Source of the DNA: Mycolicibacterium wolinskyi | GTDB lineage: Bacteria > Actinomycetota > Actinomycetes > Mycobacteriales > Mycobacteriaceae | DNA length: 64,000 bases | Direction: 5' to 3' | NCBI RefSeq assembly: GCF_002101965.1 | Contig: NZ_LQQA01000030.1 | Span: 496,001 to 560,000 of the forward strand | Part shown: piece by piece, positions 1 through 8,185 of the stretch | Layout: every line of letters starts with the position of its first letter | Numbering within the stretch: the first letter of the stretch is position 1 | The notes under the pieces: model-generated | Seen by the model: the letters and a program-made list of their open reading frames with translations, nothing else | What the model was told of the DNA's origin: nothing | Databases searched by the model: none | Translations under genes and position numbers: made by a program

Positions 1-679
1 GCGAGTAGTCCGACACGTACGGCGCGAAGGCGATCTGCCAGAGTGCGCCCAGGGACACGGTGGCCAGCCAGCCCGCGAAGTTGAACCCGCCACGGCTCAG
101 GAAGTCGGCTGGCAGGTCGGAGGTCAGGATCGCGAAAAACCCTGCCGCGATGGCCAATCCGAGAACCCAGGTTCCGATTCGGTTCAGGAAGTGGATCAAC
201 CGGTAGCCGATTATGCAGATCACCGCCGAGCCGACCGCCCCGAGGATGATGCCGACGTTCACCGGTACGGCTCCGGTGATGCCGTGGATGGACTGGCCGG
301 CCAGGACGATGTTCGAGGCGAAAAAGCCGAGGTACATGACCGCGGCGATCACGACGATGATCAGGGCGCCCAGCGTCCCGAACTGGCCGCGGCTCTGAAT
401 CATCTGGGGTATGCCCATCTGCGGGCCCTGTGCCGAATGCAACGCCATGAGCGCACCGCCGATGACATGGCCGACGGCGAACGCGATCAGGCTCCACCAC
501 AAATCGAGGCCGAACAGGCTCGGGCCGAGCGCGCCGGTGACGATGGGCAGAGGTGCGATGTTGGTGCCGAACCAGAGTGTGAACAGGTCGCGTACTTTGC
601 CGTGCCGGTCGGACGCCGGGACGAAGCCGATCGTGTGCTGCTCCAGCATCGGGGCAGTCTGGCCAGGAATGTCCGCCAT
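1..679 (-). CDS. NCS1-family nucleobase (purine/cytosine-type) permease, 3' part missing
   Basis: Inner-membrane proton or sodium symporter of the NCS1 family (CodB-like), which import cytosine, purines, allantoin or related ring compounds. Only the first 226 residues are inside the window; the gene runs off the left edge. The start ATG at 679 follows a GGAGG ribosome site. After a short cytoplasmic N-terminus come the family hallmarks: LFTLWFGTNIAPLPIVTGA in the first membrane segment, GHVIGG, SRGQFG, and near the edge WQIAFAPYVSDYS, which begins the conserved APYVSDYSRY motif. It is the last gene of a minus-strand cluster (amidase, DUF3311, symporter, AsnC, MatB-like ligase). A 157-base gap separates it from the ligase and holds an inverted repeat, so it may have its own promoter. 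Substrate is not readable from sequence. Confidence 0.85.
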   Translation of the reverse strand, partial: MADIPGQTAPMLEQHTIGFVPASDRHGKVRDLFTLWFGTNIAPLPIVTGALGPSLFGLDLWWSLIAFAVGHVIGGALMALHSAQGPQMGIPQMIQSRGQFGTLGALIIVVIAAVMYLGFFASNIVLAGQSIHGITGAVPVNVGIILGAVGSAVICIIGYRLIHFLNRIGTWVLGLAIAAGFFAILTSDLPADFLSRGGFNFAGWLATVSLGALWQIAFAPYVSDYS

Positions 680-753
680 GTGTTCCTCCGTGATGTGGGC
701 CGGGTGAATCCGTCAGCCCGCGGTGGTGATGAGGACCACAATGAACCAGGGGC

Positions 754-783
754 CATCGATCTGTAAAACACAAGTAATCGATG
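754..783. promoter_or_regulatory. Inverted repeat upstream of the NCS1 permease gene
   Basis: The arms CATCGAT (754-760) and ATCGATG (777-783) are perfect inverted copies separated by 16 AT-rich bases. They sit 75-104 bases upstream of the permease start in an otherwise unusually AT-rich patch, as expected for an operator. The adjacent double AsnC regulator is a possible binder; that is inference. Confidence 0.35.
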
Positions 784-836
784 TAGTTTTTCTGAAATTC
801 AGATGCTGGCGCGCCTCGATAGGCGGTGTCGCGGGC

Positions 837-2231
837 TCAGCTGCTCAGCAGCTTCTTCTGTACCTTGCCCATCGCGTTGCGCGGCAGCTCATCGAGAAAG
901 ATGATCTCGCGGGGCCGTTTGTGGTTCGACAGGCTGCCGGCAACGAATTCGATCAGCCGGTCGGCAAGCGCGGTCCGGTGCGCCGAGTCGGTGACCACAT
1001 AGGCCACCACACGCTGGCCGAGATCGACATCGGGTTGCCCGACGACAGCCACCTCGCGCACTGCCGGATGGGTCAGCAGCGCGGTCTCCACCTCGCCGGC
1101 ACCGATGCGGTACCCGCCCGACTTGATCAGGTCGACCGATTCGCGGCCGACGATCCGATGGAATCCGTTCACGTCGCGGGTCGCGACGTCACCGGTGACG
1201 AACCAACCGTCGGGCGTCCATGCGGCGGCGGTCGCCTCCGGCCGGTTTAGATAGTCGGTGAACAGCATCGGGCCGCGCACCTGCAACCGTCCGATGCTCT
1301 CGCCGTCGTGGGGTACGGCCTGCCCGTCCTCGGTGCACAGCCGGGCTTCGACGCCGGCCACCGGTTGGCCGACCGAGCCGGGCCGTCGTTCGCCGTCCGA
1401 GCGGGTGGACAGCGTGATCATGGTTTCGCTCATGCCGTAGCGCTCGATGGGTGAGCTGCCAGTGAGTTCGGTGATGCGCTCAAAGACGGGTGTCGGCAAC
1501 GGCGCACTACCCGACACCAGCAGGCGCGCCCGGTGCAGCGCCCGCGCCGAATCCGCGTCGGATGCGATACGTGACCACACCGTGGGCACGCCGAAGTACA
1601 TGGTGCCCGCCGCGGCGGCGTAGCGCTCCGGGCGCGGTTTGACGGTGTGCACGACGCGCGAGCCGACCCGCAGGGAGCCGATGATGCCGAGCACCAGCCC
1701 GTGCAGGTGAAACAGGGGGAGGCCGTGCACGACGGTGTCGTCGACGGTCCACTGCCACGCCTCGGCGACAGCGTCGATACCTGCCGCAAGGGCACGGTGG
1801 CTGAGGTTGACTCCCTTTGGCGCGCCAGTGGTTCCGGACGTGTAGAGGATCATCGCGATGGCGTCGTCGGCCGGCGGACGAATCGCCCCGCCTGCGGGGT
1901 GCCCACGCGTCGGCACGACCGGCAGGCCGGAGCCGGGATGTGCCGGCCCGGCCCAGCACGCGACATCGGCATCGGTGAGGACATGGCGCAGCTCGGCGCT
2001 GCCGGAGTCGGGCGGGACGGGCACCACCGGGACTCCGGCCAGAAGGCATGCGGTGACGGCGATGACGGTGTCTCGCGTGGGCTGCGCGTGTACGGCCACC
2101 GGGCGCTCACTCGGCAGCGCGGCGGCGAGTGCAGCTGCCGCCGACACCAGTTCGTCCCGCGACATGCTCTGCTCACCGATGGTGATCGCCGCGGCGGTGT
2201 CCGCGGCGGACTCAAGTGACGTCAGAAGCAT
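837..2231 (-). CDS. Malonyl-CoA synthetase-like acyl-CoA ligase (MatB type)
   Basis: AMP-forming acyl-CoA ligase of 464 residues that would activate a short carboxylic acid, probably malonate or methylmalonate, with ATP and CoA. The P-loop-like motif TSGTTGAPKG is at residues 131-140, the adenylate motif ERYGMSET lies mid-protein, the hinge region GRESVDLIKSGGYRIG follows, and the catalytic lysine is Lys456 in NAMGKVQKK. The compact length and the IKSGGYRIGAGEVE segment resemble MatB rather than long-chain FadD enzymes. The start ATG at 2231 lies 10 bases after the stop of the AsnC gene, so the two are cotranscribed. With an amidase and two transporters upstream it suggests use of a compound that yields malonate. 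Specificity is inferred. Confidence 0.8.
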   Translation of the reverse strand: MLLTSLESAADTAAAITIGEQSMSRDELVSAAAALAAALPSERPVAVHAQPTRDTVIAVTACLLAGVPVVPVPPDSGSAELRHVLTDADVACWAGPAHPGSGLPVVPTRGHPAGGAIRPPADDAIAMILYTSGTTGAPKGVNLSHRALAAGIDAVAEAWQWTVDDTVVHGLPLFHLHGLVLGIIGSLRVGSRVVHTVKPRPERYAAAAGTMYFGVPTVWSRIASDADSARALHRARLLVSGSAPLPTPVFERITELTGSSPIERYGMSETMITLSTRSDGERRPGSVGQPVAGVEARLCTEDGQAVPHDGESIGRLQVRGPMLFTDYLNRPEATAAAWTPDGWFVTGDVATRDVNGFHRIVGRESVDLIKSGGYRIGAGEVETALLTHPAVREVAVVGQPDVDLGQRVVAYVVTDSAHRTALADRLIEFVAGSLSNHKRPREIIFLDELPRNAMGKVQKKLLSS

Positions 2232-2241
2232 GGAAGGCCTT

Positions 2242-3189
2242 TCATCCGGTTACTACTCCGCCGCGCTTGAAGGTCTGCAGCAGCAGGGTCGAATGCACCG
2301 ATTCGACGCGACCTTCCCACGGGCCGGTGGTCAGGAAACCGCGCAGCTCGGCGGTGTCGTGAGCCGTCACGTCGACGACGACGGGGTATTCGCCCATCAC
2401 CATGGCGGCGTACCGCACGAGAGGTGAACGGGCGAGCGTGGTTCCGATGTGTTCCGCGTGCTGGGGGGCGCACCGGATCCACAGCAGGGCCTCGACGGGC
2501 AGGCCGAGAAGTGCCGGGCCGACGACGGCGCGAATGCGAACGAAGCCGCGCTGAATCAGTTGGTCGATGCGCCGGCGGGCGGTCGCTTGCGAGAAGCCGG
2601 CGAGGGATGCGATCGTCTCGAACGGCGTGCGCCCGTCGGCGACCAGGGCATCGATGATGGCCCGGTCCACGTCGTCGACCTGCAGCCCGGTGCGGGTCTG
2701 TTCGGGTGGCACGTCGGGCAATTCGAGCGCGGCCACTTCGTCTGGTGTCAGCACACCGGCGCGCCACTCCGCGACCGTCCGGAAGTACTGGAGCACCGGG
2801 GTCAGCCGATGGGTGATGACGCCGTCAAGTTCCATGACGAGAAGGCTTGGAAGGGCATCGAACTCGGATGTCACCTCGGCGATGACCTCCGCGGATTCGG
2901 CCAGCGCGTACACGAACACGGTGTCCGGTCGGGCCGCCAGGGCGCGGGCCACCGACTGCACGGCGTCAGGTCGGCACTGCACCCGCAGCAGATGAGTCGG
3001 GGCCAGCGCGGTGAGCCCGACCACTTGTACCGTGCGGTCCTCGAGCAGCGCGGCCCCCCGCCGGGCGACGGTGCGGACGGGCTCGTCGAGCACCTCCGCG
3101 ATCCGCCGCCACGACGCCCTGCCGTTGACTTGCAGAGCTTCGGTAATCCGAAGGGCGAGGGGGTCGAGCATTTCCAACGGTCGGGTCAC
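2242..3189 (-). CDS. Lrp/AsnC-family regulator with two fused modules
   Basis: DNA-binding regulator of 315 residues, twice the usual 150 of an Lrp/AsnC protein. It carries two complete winged-helix starts: one near residues 10-55 (LRITEALQVNGRASWRRIAE) and a second near residues 168-215 (DRAIIDALVADGRTPFETIA), each followed by a RAM-like ligand-binding half. The first DNA-binding copy is more divergent. Translation begins at GTG 3189, which overlaps the TGA of the symporter gene (GTGA, 3186-3189), so the two are translationally coupled. It probably senses the substrate of its operon and acts at the inverted repeat at 6466-6486; neither point is proven. Confidence 0.85.
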   Translation of the reverse strand: MTRPLEMLDPLALRITEALQVNGRASWRRIAEVLDEPVRTVARRGAALLEDRTVQVVGLTALAPTHLLRVQCRPDAVQSVARALAARPDTVFVYALAESAEVIAEVTSEFDALPSLLVMELDGVITHRLTPVLQYFRTVAEWRAGVLTPDEVAALELPDVPPEQTRTGLQVDDVDRAIIDALVADGRTPFETIASLAGFSQATARRRIDQLIQRGFVRIRAVVGPALLGLPVEALLWIRCAPQHAEHIGTTLARSPLVRYAAMVMGEYPVVVDVTAHDTAELRGFLTTGPWEGRVESVHSTLLLQTFKRGGVVTG

Positions 3190-4619
3190 CCCACCACAGG
3201 TACTTCAGATTTGACCGTGGTGCCAGCCGGTTTGGGGAGTCGGCGGCGGATCGCCTCGGCGACGATCAGGACGACGAGGTTGGGTCCCAGTGCGATGAAC
3301 CCGGAATCCCAGCTGCCGATCGGGATTTCGAAGAACGTGATCCAGCTGACCACCAGAACACCGACGACGATGCCGGCCAGCACAGGAACGGCACCCACGG
3401 TGACGCGTCCGCGCAACGCGACCAGGATCGCCGGGGCGAGCTGGGTCAGGCCGCCGTAGGTGAGCAGCAGCAGACTGGCGATGCTTGCCCCGCCGAGCCC
3501 GAACACGAGCGCAAGCGTGATGGCAGCCGCGACGACGACGGTGTTCATGCGCATCCGGGTCTTCTCGTTTCCGACCTTGATGAGGTTGCGCGACACCAAG
3601 GTTGAGATTCCCATCGCGATCGCGGCCGCAGGCACCATGGCGGCCGAGGCGCCGCTGATCGCGACGACGGCGACCAGCCAGTCCGGCAGCGTGTGTGTCG
3701 CGGTATCCAACAGCACGTGATTGCCCGTGGTATCGGCAGGCAGGATCAGGATGGCGCCGAGGCCGACGATGATCGGAGCGAACAACAGCAGCTGATACAG
3801 CGCCAGCCACGTGTAGTTGCTGCGCAGGATCTCGCCGCTGCGGGCGGCGAACACCGGGGGCCACAGATGCGGAAAAACGTTGAGCCCGGCCCCGATCGAG
3901 GTGACGACGACCGCCGTGAGGAAGAACGTCGTGTCGTATCCGGGTGCCGACAGTGTCAGCAGCACAGGCTGGTCGCGGTGCACCTGGGCGAAGACGTCGG
4001 GTATGCCGGTGATCCCGAACGCAACGCCGCCGACCACGATGAGCAGCGCGACGACCATCAACGCGTCCTTGAGCACCGCGACCCGCGACACCCCGCGGAT
4101 GCCGGCCCACACCACGAACACGATTACCAGCGCGCTGGCGATGACCATGGACAGTCCGCGGCTCGACTCGCTGCCCGTCGCCAGTTCGACGATGAGGCCC
4201 AGGCCGGTGATCTGCAGTTCGAGATAGGGCAGCAGGAATATCGCACCGACCACCGCGACCACCTTGCCCAGCACGGGACTGTTGAAGCGGTCGATGAAGA
4301 AGTCGGCCATCGTGAGGTAGCCGCGGCCTTTGCCGAGCTGCCACAGTCGCGGTGCGACGAAGTAGAGGCCGATCGCCGAAATGGACAGGTAGGCAAGGGC
4401 AAACGTGGCGCTGACACCACCACCGAACGCGATACCGGACAGGCCGAGGAAGCTGAACGTGGTGAGCGACTCGCCGGCCTGCAGGAACCATGACCGCCAC
4501 CGGCGGAAGCTGCGGCCGCTGACGGTCCATTCGTCGAGTTTCGTGGCGCGCCGGCCTGCGACCCCCAGCACGCCGATGGCCACCAGGCCGATGACGATGA
4601 AGACGGTGAGCGCGTTCAC
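3186..4619 (-). CDS. Sodium:solute symporter (SSS family)
   Basis: Integral membrane symporter of 477 residues with about 13 hydrophobic segments, resembling the PanF/PutP branch of the sodium:solute symporter family. Recognisable stretches are LDEWTVSGRSFRRW near residues 28-41, LQAGESLTTFSFLGLSGIAF around 46-65 (the unwound TM1 region), and YLTMADFFIDRFNSP. The start is GTG 4619 with GGAG seven bases upstream, overlapping the stop of the DUF3311 gene as GTGA. SSS carriers of this branch are usually encoded with a DUF3311 peptide, as here. The substrate is a small organic acid, amino acid or amide by family; the neighbours point to the amidase substrate. Confidence 0.85.
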   Translation of the reverse strand: MNALTVFIVIGLVAIGVLGVAGRRATKLDEWTVSGRSFRRWRSWFLQAGESLTTFSFLGLSGIAFGGGVSATFALAYLSISAIGLYFVAPRLWQLGKGRGYLTMADFFIDRFNSPVLGKVVAVVGAIFLLPYLELQITGLGLIVELATGSESSRGLSMVIASALVIVFVVWAGIRGVSRVAVLKDALMVVALLIVVGGVAFGITGIPDVFAQVHRDQPVLLTLSAPGYDTTFFLTAVVVTSIGAGLNVFPHLWPPVFAARSGEILRSNYTWLALYQLLLFAPIIVGLGAILILPADTTGNHVLLDTATHTLPDWLVAVVAISGASAAMVPAAAIAMGISTLVSRNLIKVGNEKTRMRMNTVVVAAAITLALVFGLGGASIASLLLLTYGGLTQLAPAILVALRGRVTVGAVPVLAGIVVGVLVVSWITFFEIPIGSWDSGFIALGPNLVVLIVAEAIRRRLPKPAGTTVKSEVPVVG

Positions 4620-4867
4620 CGTTCGTCTCCGCCCGCGGCTTCGGCGTCGAGTGCGGCGCCGCCGTCACGCCGATAGGTGGCCTCGACGATGCGCAGGGCG
4701 ACCACCGTGCCGACCACACAGATCGCGGTCCAGACGAGCACCGACGGGACGCCGAACCAGAGGTGCGGTCCGTTGACGAACGGCAGGAACGGCGTGATCA
4801 GAAATCCGAGGATCGGCACCGCGGCGATGGCGAGTCGTCGCGGGCTTGTCAGAACGGGGTGGGTCAT
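4616..4867 (-). CDS. DUF3311 small membrane partner of the symporter
   Basis: A peptide of 83 residues with two membrane segments (LAIAAVPILGFLITPFLPF and PSVLVWTAICVVGTVVAL) and a short acidic tail, matching the DUF3311 proteins found beside SSS symporters, probably as a small subunit. I place the start at ATG 4867, which overlaps the TGA of the amidase gene (ATGA) and has GGAG eight bases upstream. A GTG at 4876 in the same frame lies inside that ribosome site and is unlikely. Its own stop overlaps the symporter start as GTGA. Confidence 0.8.
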   Translation of the reverse strand: MTHPVLTSPRRLAIAAVPILGFLITPFLPFVNGPHLWFGVPSVLVWTAICVVGTVVALRIVEATYRRDGGAALDAEAAGGDER

Positions 4868-6294
4868 GAGCGACACTCCAGGGTGGGTACGGGTCGCCGC
4901 CGGCCATGGCCGGTGGCTTCTTCAAAGGCCGCGGCCACCGCGAGCAGCATCTGCTCGGTGCGAGCGCGGGTGACGATCTGCAGCCCGACCGGCAAGCCGT
5001 CGGAGGTGAACCCCGCGGGCACCGAAATCGCCGGGACGCCAAGGGTGGTGATCAGATAGCAGGACGCCATCCAGTCGAGGTACGTGTGCTGGGGCACCCC
5101 GGCGACCTCGGTCGGCCACAACTGGTCGGCGTCGAACGGCGCGACCTGGCTGACCGGTGCCAGCAACACGTCGTAGGTGTCGAAGAACGCGCTGGCCGCG
5201 CGTTGCAGCCGGGTCAGCTCGGCGAGCGCCCGGCCGATGTCGCGGGCGGTCCTGGCCCTGCCTTCGCGGATGTTCCATGCCAGATCGGCCTTGAATGCTT
5301 CTGGGGTGGCGTCGAGTTGGTCGCCCCACATCGCGTCGAACTCGACCGCGCGCAGTGTGCGGAAGCTGGCGTCGGCGCCGTCGAGGTCGGGACATGCCGG
5401 CTCGACGTGCGCACCGAGGTCCGCGAACACCGCGGCCGCGGATTCCAAGGGCGCCAGCACTTCTGCGTCGACCGGGATGCGGTCACCCAGGGTGGGTGCC
5501 CACGCGACCCGAAGTCCTTTCAACTCGGCCGGGTTCAGCGTGGCGAACGTGGCCGGGTCGTCGCTCAACGATGTCGGGTCATCCCGGTGAGGCCCGGCGA
5601 TCACGGACAACAGCAGCGCGACATCGGCGACCGTGCGAGCCATCGGGCCTGCCGTCGCGAGGTTGGGGTATGCCCATGCCGCGCCCGGGTCGGGCACGCG
5701 GCCCGGTGTGGGGCGCAGGCCCACCACGTTGCAGAACGATGCGGGATTGCGCAACGAACCACCCATGTCGCTGCCGTCGGCGATCGGCTGCATCCCGCTG
5801 GCCAAGGCCGCGGCGGCGCCCCCGCTGCTGCCGCCGGCCGACCGGTCTATGGCGTACGGGTTTCGGGTGGTCCCGAAAATCGGGTTGAACGAATGCGATC
5901 CGGCCGCGAACTCCGGAACGTTGGTCTTACCCAACCGAACTGCCCCGGCATCCTGGATGCGTCGGACGATCTCGTCGTCGGTTTGCGGAATCCAGTTGCT
6001 GTGCAACGGAGAACCGAAGGTCGTGCGCATGCCCGCCGTCGCGTGGGTGTCTTTGAACGCGATCGGCAATCCGTGTAACCGGCCCAACGGCTCGCCCGCC
6101 GCGCATCGGCGATCGGCTTCGGCGGCTGCGCGTTCGGCGCCGTCGACGTCAAGGCTCACCACCGCGTTCACCGCGGCGTTGCGCCGGTCGATCTGTCCGA
6201 GGTGAGCCGCGAGTACTTCACGTGCCGACACATCGCGGCGCCGCAGCGCCGCGGCCAGGTCGGTTGCGGTGCCAAAAGTCAATGAGTCGTCCAC
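4864..6294 (-). CDS. Amidase-signature hydrolase
   Basis: Cytoplasmic amidohydrolase of the amidase-signature family, about 476 residues from GTG 6294. The catalytic triad is visible: Lys81 (GLPIAFKD), cis-Ser156 (AGGSSGGA) and the nucleophile Ser180 (DMGGSLRNPA), with the usual 24-residue spacing between the serines. An upstream GTG at 6363 would add 23 residues with no family resemblance. It is the first gene of the operon, downstream of a predicted promoter at 6411-6439. Family members include GatA, malonamidase E2 and carbamoyl-group hydrolases. The linked MatB-like ligase and NCS1 permease make a malonate-releasing amidase (malonamate or ureidomalonate) attractive, but substrate cannot be read from sequence. 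Confidence 0.8.
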   Translation of the reverse strand: MDDSLTFGTATDLAAALRRRDVSAREVLAAHLGQIDRRNAAVNAVVSLDVDGAERAAAEADRRCAAGEPLGRLHGLPIAFKDTHATAGMRTTFGSPLHSNWIPQTDDEIVRRIQDAGAVRLGKTNVPEFAAGSHSFNPIFGTTRNPYAIDRSAGGSSGGAAAALASGMQPIADGSDMGGSLRNPASFCNVVGLRPTPGRVPDPGAAWAYPNLATAGPMARTVADVALLLSVIAGPHRDDPTSLSDDPATFATLNPAELKGLRVAWAPTLGDRIPVDAEVLAPLESAAAVFADLGAHVEPACPDLDGADASFRTLRAVEFDAMWGDQLDATPEAFKADLAWNIREGRARTARDIGRALAELTRLQRAASAFFDTYDVLLAPVSQVAPFDADQLWPTEVAGVPQHTYLDWMASCYLITTLGVPAISVPAGFTSDGLPVGLQIVTRARTEQMLLAVAAAFEEATGHGRRRPVPTLECRS

Positions 6295-6410
6295 GGGTAT
6301 CCGGTTTCTCTCCGCACCCCGCGCGGCGGGCGTCGGTCGATGACCGCGCAGGGCATCACACACGGGGCGCTCGGCGAGAGATCCCCGTCACACTGTCGAT
6401 ATGAGCCACA

Positions 6411-6439
6411 AAGTTAGCAAGAGAGATTGATTTGGACAA
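6411..6439 (-). promoter_or_regulatory. Predicted sigma70-type promoter of the amidase operon
   Basis: Read on the minus strand: -35 TTGTCC at 6439-6434, a 17-base spacer, and -10 TAACTT at 6416-6411. Transcription would begin near 6404, giving a leader of about 110 bases before GTG 6294. It lies between the inverted repeat 6466-6486 and the operon. Confidence 0.5.
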
Positions 6440-6465
6440 TAGGAGAATGAAAATGATCTTTTGGG

Positions 6466-6486
6466 CCATATCGGGCTGCGATATGG
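6466..6486. promoter_or_regulatory. Perfect 8-5-8 inverted repeat, candidate operator
   Basis: CCATATCG (6466-6473) and CGATATGG (6479-6486) are exact inverted copies around GGCTG. The site ends 27 bases upstream of the -35 box, a position suited to an activator such as an Lrp/AsnC protein. The double AsnC regulator in the operon is the obvious candidate. Confidence 0.5.
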
Positions 6487-6664
6487 AACTTCTGCGGCAT
6501 GGCGGGCCGACCGGGGGATGTGCGCACGGAAAGCGCCGCCGATGGGCGGCTCGCGCTCATCGGCAAAGGCGATCAAACGGCGTGACGGGACCCCGGGAGT
6601 GGTTCACCATGGGACCGCACGCAGGCGTCAGTGAAACCCCTTGCGGGGTAGATGAATTCGTACG

Positions 6665-6688
6665 GCCGCCGGAACCGACACCGGCGGC
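6665..6688 (-). terminator. Hairpin after the Rv3311-like gene
   Basis: GCCGCCGG (6665-6672) and CCGGCGGC (6681-6688) form a perfect 8-bp stem with an 8-base loop, 10 bases after the stop codon at 6699. There is no U-tract, which is common for mycobacterial terminators. Confidence 0.45.
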
Positions 6689-6698
6689 GTGTGCGGGG

Positions 6699-7976
6699 CT
6701 ACTCCGCCCGCAGACGCGACTCCACGAAGCGCTCCAGGGACTCCCACTGCTCGACCGCATCGGCGTAGGGACCGGCCGGTTTGTCGGCCTTGTCCGGGTC
6801 GAGCACGTAGGCCACGAACGCACCGAGCGGTTCGTCAGTGCTCAGCGTCTCGTCGACGGTCTTGTCCTCGGAGTAGTCGCTGACATCGCGCAGCAGTTCG
6901 ACGGCCAGCTCCAGCTGATCGCGATCGATCGCGTCGGGACCGTCGGCGATGTCGTCGGCGAGACCGCTCAGCACATAGACGTTCTCGTCCGAGACGTCGA
7001 CGCGCAGTGACCCGTCGGTCGCCGCGGTACGGATGTCGTCGTAGGTGGCGAGATCCGACAGGTCGTGGTCGTGCTCGTCGGCCAGATAGCGGGCGAGCGC
7101 ACGCTCCGAGCTGAACACGCTGATGCGGCCGTTGCGCCCGAGGAACACCGGTTCGTCATCGAGATAGCAGCGCAGCGTGTACACCGTGCCCGAACCGGTC
7201 ATGATCCGCACCGGGTCGATGCCGACCTTGAGCCAGAAATCCTCGTCGCCACCGAGCACGGCCCGGTCGTCGGCGCTGCGTTCGGGCTCCTCGGCCTCGT
7301 CCGTGTCGTCGGCCTCGCTGTCGTCGGCTACCGCCTCGACGCTGATGTCGTCCTCGTCTTCGTCTTCCTCGGGAGCAGGCTCCTCGAGCTCGGCTTCGGC
7401 CTTCTTGACCGCGTCGGCGTCGATGCCCTCGGGCACGGTGACGATCTCGTCGATGGCGTCGAGAACGCCGTCCCAGCCGCGGCCGATCACTGCTTCGATC
7501 TCGGCCCAGCGCTTACGCCCGCTGCGGCCGGTGAACGATTCGATCCCGCCGCCCAGCGTGCCGAGCACCGGGTTGCCGTTGAAGAACTTGCTGATGGCCG
7601 CCAGCTCACACACCGAGCCGATCGACGACACGATCGCCAGGGTCTGGTGCAGGGCTTCCACCGATTCCTCGGTGGGCTTGTCGGCGACGACCTCGGGAAC
7701 GCCGACGAGATCGTGTATGCGGTCCTCGGACGGGTCGAACTTATGTGCCGACGCCGTGGTCAATTTCTCCCACGCCGGGTGGTCCGTCAGGTCGTTGTCG
7801 CTGTTGGTGCGGACGAACGCGGCGAGGTCAGCGACCGATTCGAAGGCGTAGAGGTCGTCGTCCTTGCCGAGGAAGGCCTCCCACTCGTCGCCGGCATCGC
7901 GCCAGCGCGGAGCCCACAGTGTGTAAAGGTCGCCCTTGGTCAGCCCGAGCCGGACCGGCACGATGTCAGCAGCCAT
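6699..7976 (-). CDS. Conserved hypothetical protein, Rv3311-like, with duplicated domain
   Basis: Protein of 425 residues resembling M. tuberculosis Rv3311 by recollection; function unknown. Two related segments are visible: residues about 6-62 (VRLGLTKGDLYTLW through FLGKDDDLYAFESVADLAAF) and about 255-315 (VRIMTGSGTVYTLR through FLGRNGRISVFSSERALARY), each ending in a DLT/DLS motif. They are joined by a strongly acidic linker near residues 200-240. No signal peptide or membrane segment. The start ATG 7976 lies seven bases after TAGGCT (7989-7984), so the mRNA is probably leaderless and independent of the operon upstream. A hairpin follows the stop. Confidence 0.75.
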   Translation of the reverse strand: MAADIVPVRLGLTKGDLYTLWAPRWRDAGDEWEAFLGKDDDLYAFESVADLAAFVRTNSDNDLTDHPAWEKLTTASAHKFDPSEDRIHDLVGVPEVVADKPTEESVEALHQTLAIVSSIGSVCELAAISKFFNGNPVLGTLGGGIESFTGRSGRKRWAEIEAVIGRGWDGVLDAIDEIVTVPEGIDADAVKKAEAELEEPAPEEDEDEDDISVEAVADDSEADDTDEAEEPERSADDRAVLGGDEDFWLKVGIDPVRIMTGSGTVYTLRCYLDDEPVFLGRNGRISVFSSERALARYLADEHDHDLSDLATYDDIRTAATDGSLRVDVSDENVYVLSGLADDIADGPDAIDRDQLELAVELLRDVSDYSEDKTVDETLSTDEPLGAFVAYVLDPDKADKPAGPYADAVEQWESLERFVESRLRAE

Positions 7977-8011
7977 GCGGCACAGCCTAACGGCGTGCCC
8001 CCGGGGTGCAT

Positions 8012-8185
8012 TCAGGTTGCCTCCCGTTCGTGGCCGAGGTCGGCGACGAGACCACCCAGGAGCTGCCGCCGACGCGTTGCTGCGTCGTCCGCGTCGCGTA
8101 GACCGGCCAGGCCGTCGGCCGCACGTTCGAGTGCCATCAGTCGGCCACGCGCCCGCGCCATCGCCTCTTCGAACAGGCCGCTCAT
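8012..8185 (-). CDS. 57-residue hypothetical protein coupled to the NlpC/P60 gene
   Basis: Small charged helical protein (begins MSGLFEEAMARARGRL, ends GHEREAT). Its ATG at 8185 overlaps the TGA of the NlpC/P60 gene (ATGA, 8182-8185), the usual sign of translational coupling. I do not recognise a family. It may be a cytoplasmic partner or chaperone for the secreted proteins encoded upstream; that is inference from position only. Confidence 0.6.
   Translation of the reverse strand: MSGLFEEAMARARGRLMALERAADGLAGLRDADDAATRRRQLLGGLVADLGHEREAT

Larger units (their letters stand above)
6295..6698. other. 404-base non-coding region upstream of the amidase operon
   Basis: No gene is seen here on either strand. 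From right to left it holds a hairpin after the preceding gene (6665-6688), about 175 bases without recognisable structure, an inverted repeat (6466-6486), a sigma70-like promoter (6411-6439) and a leader of about 110 bases before the amidase start. Confidence 0.6.
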
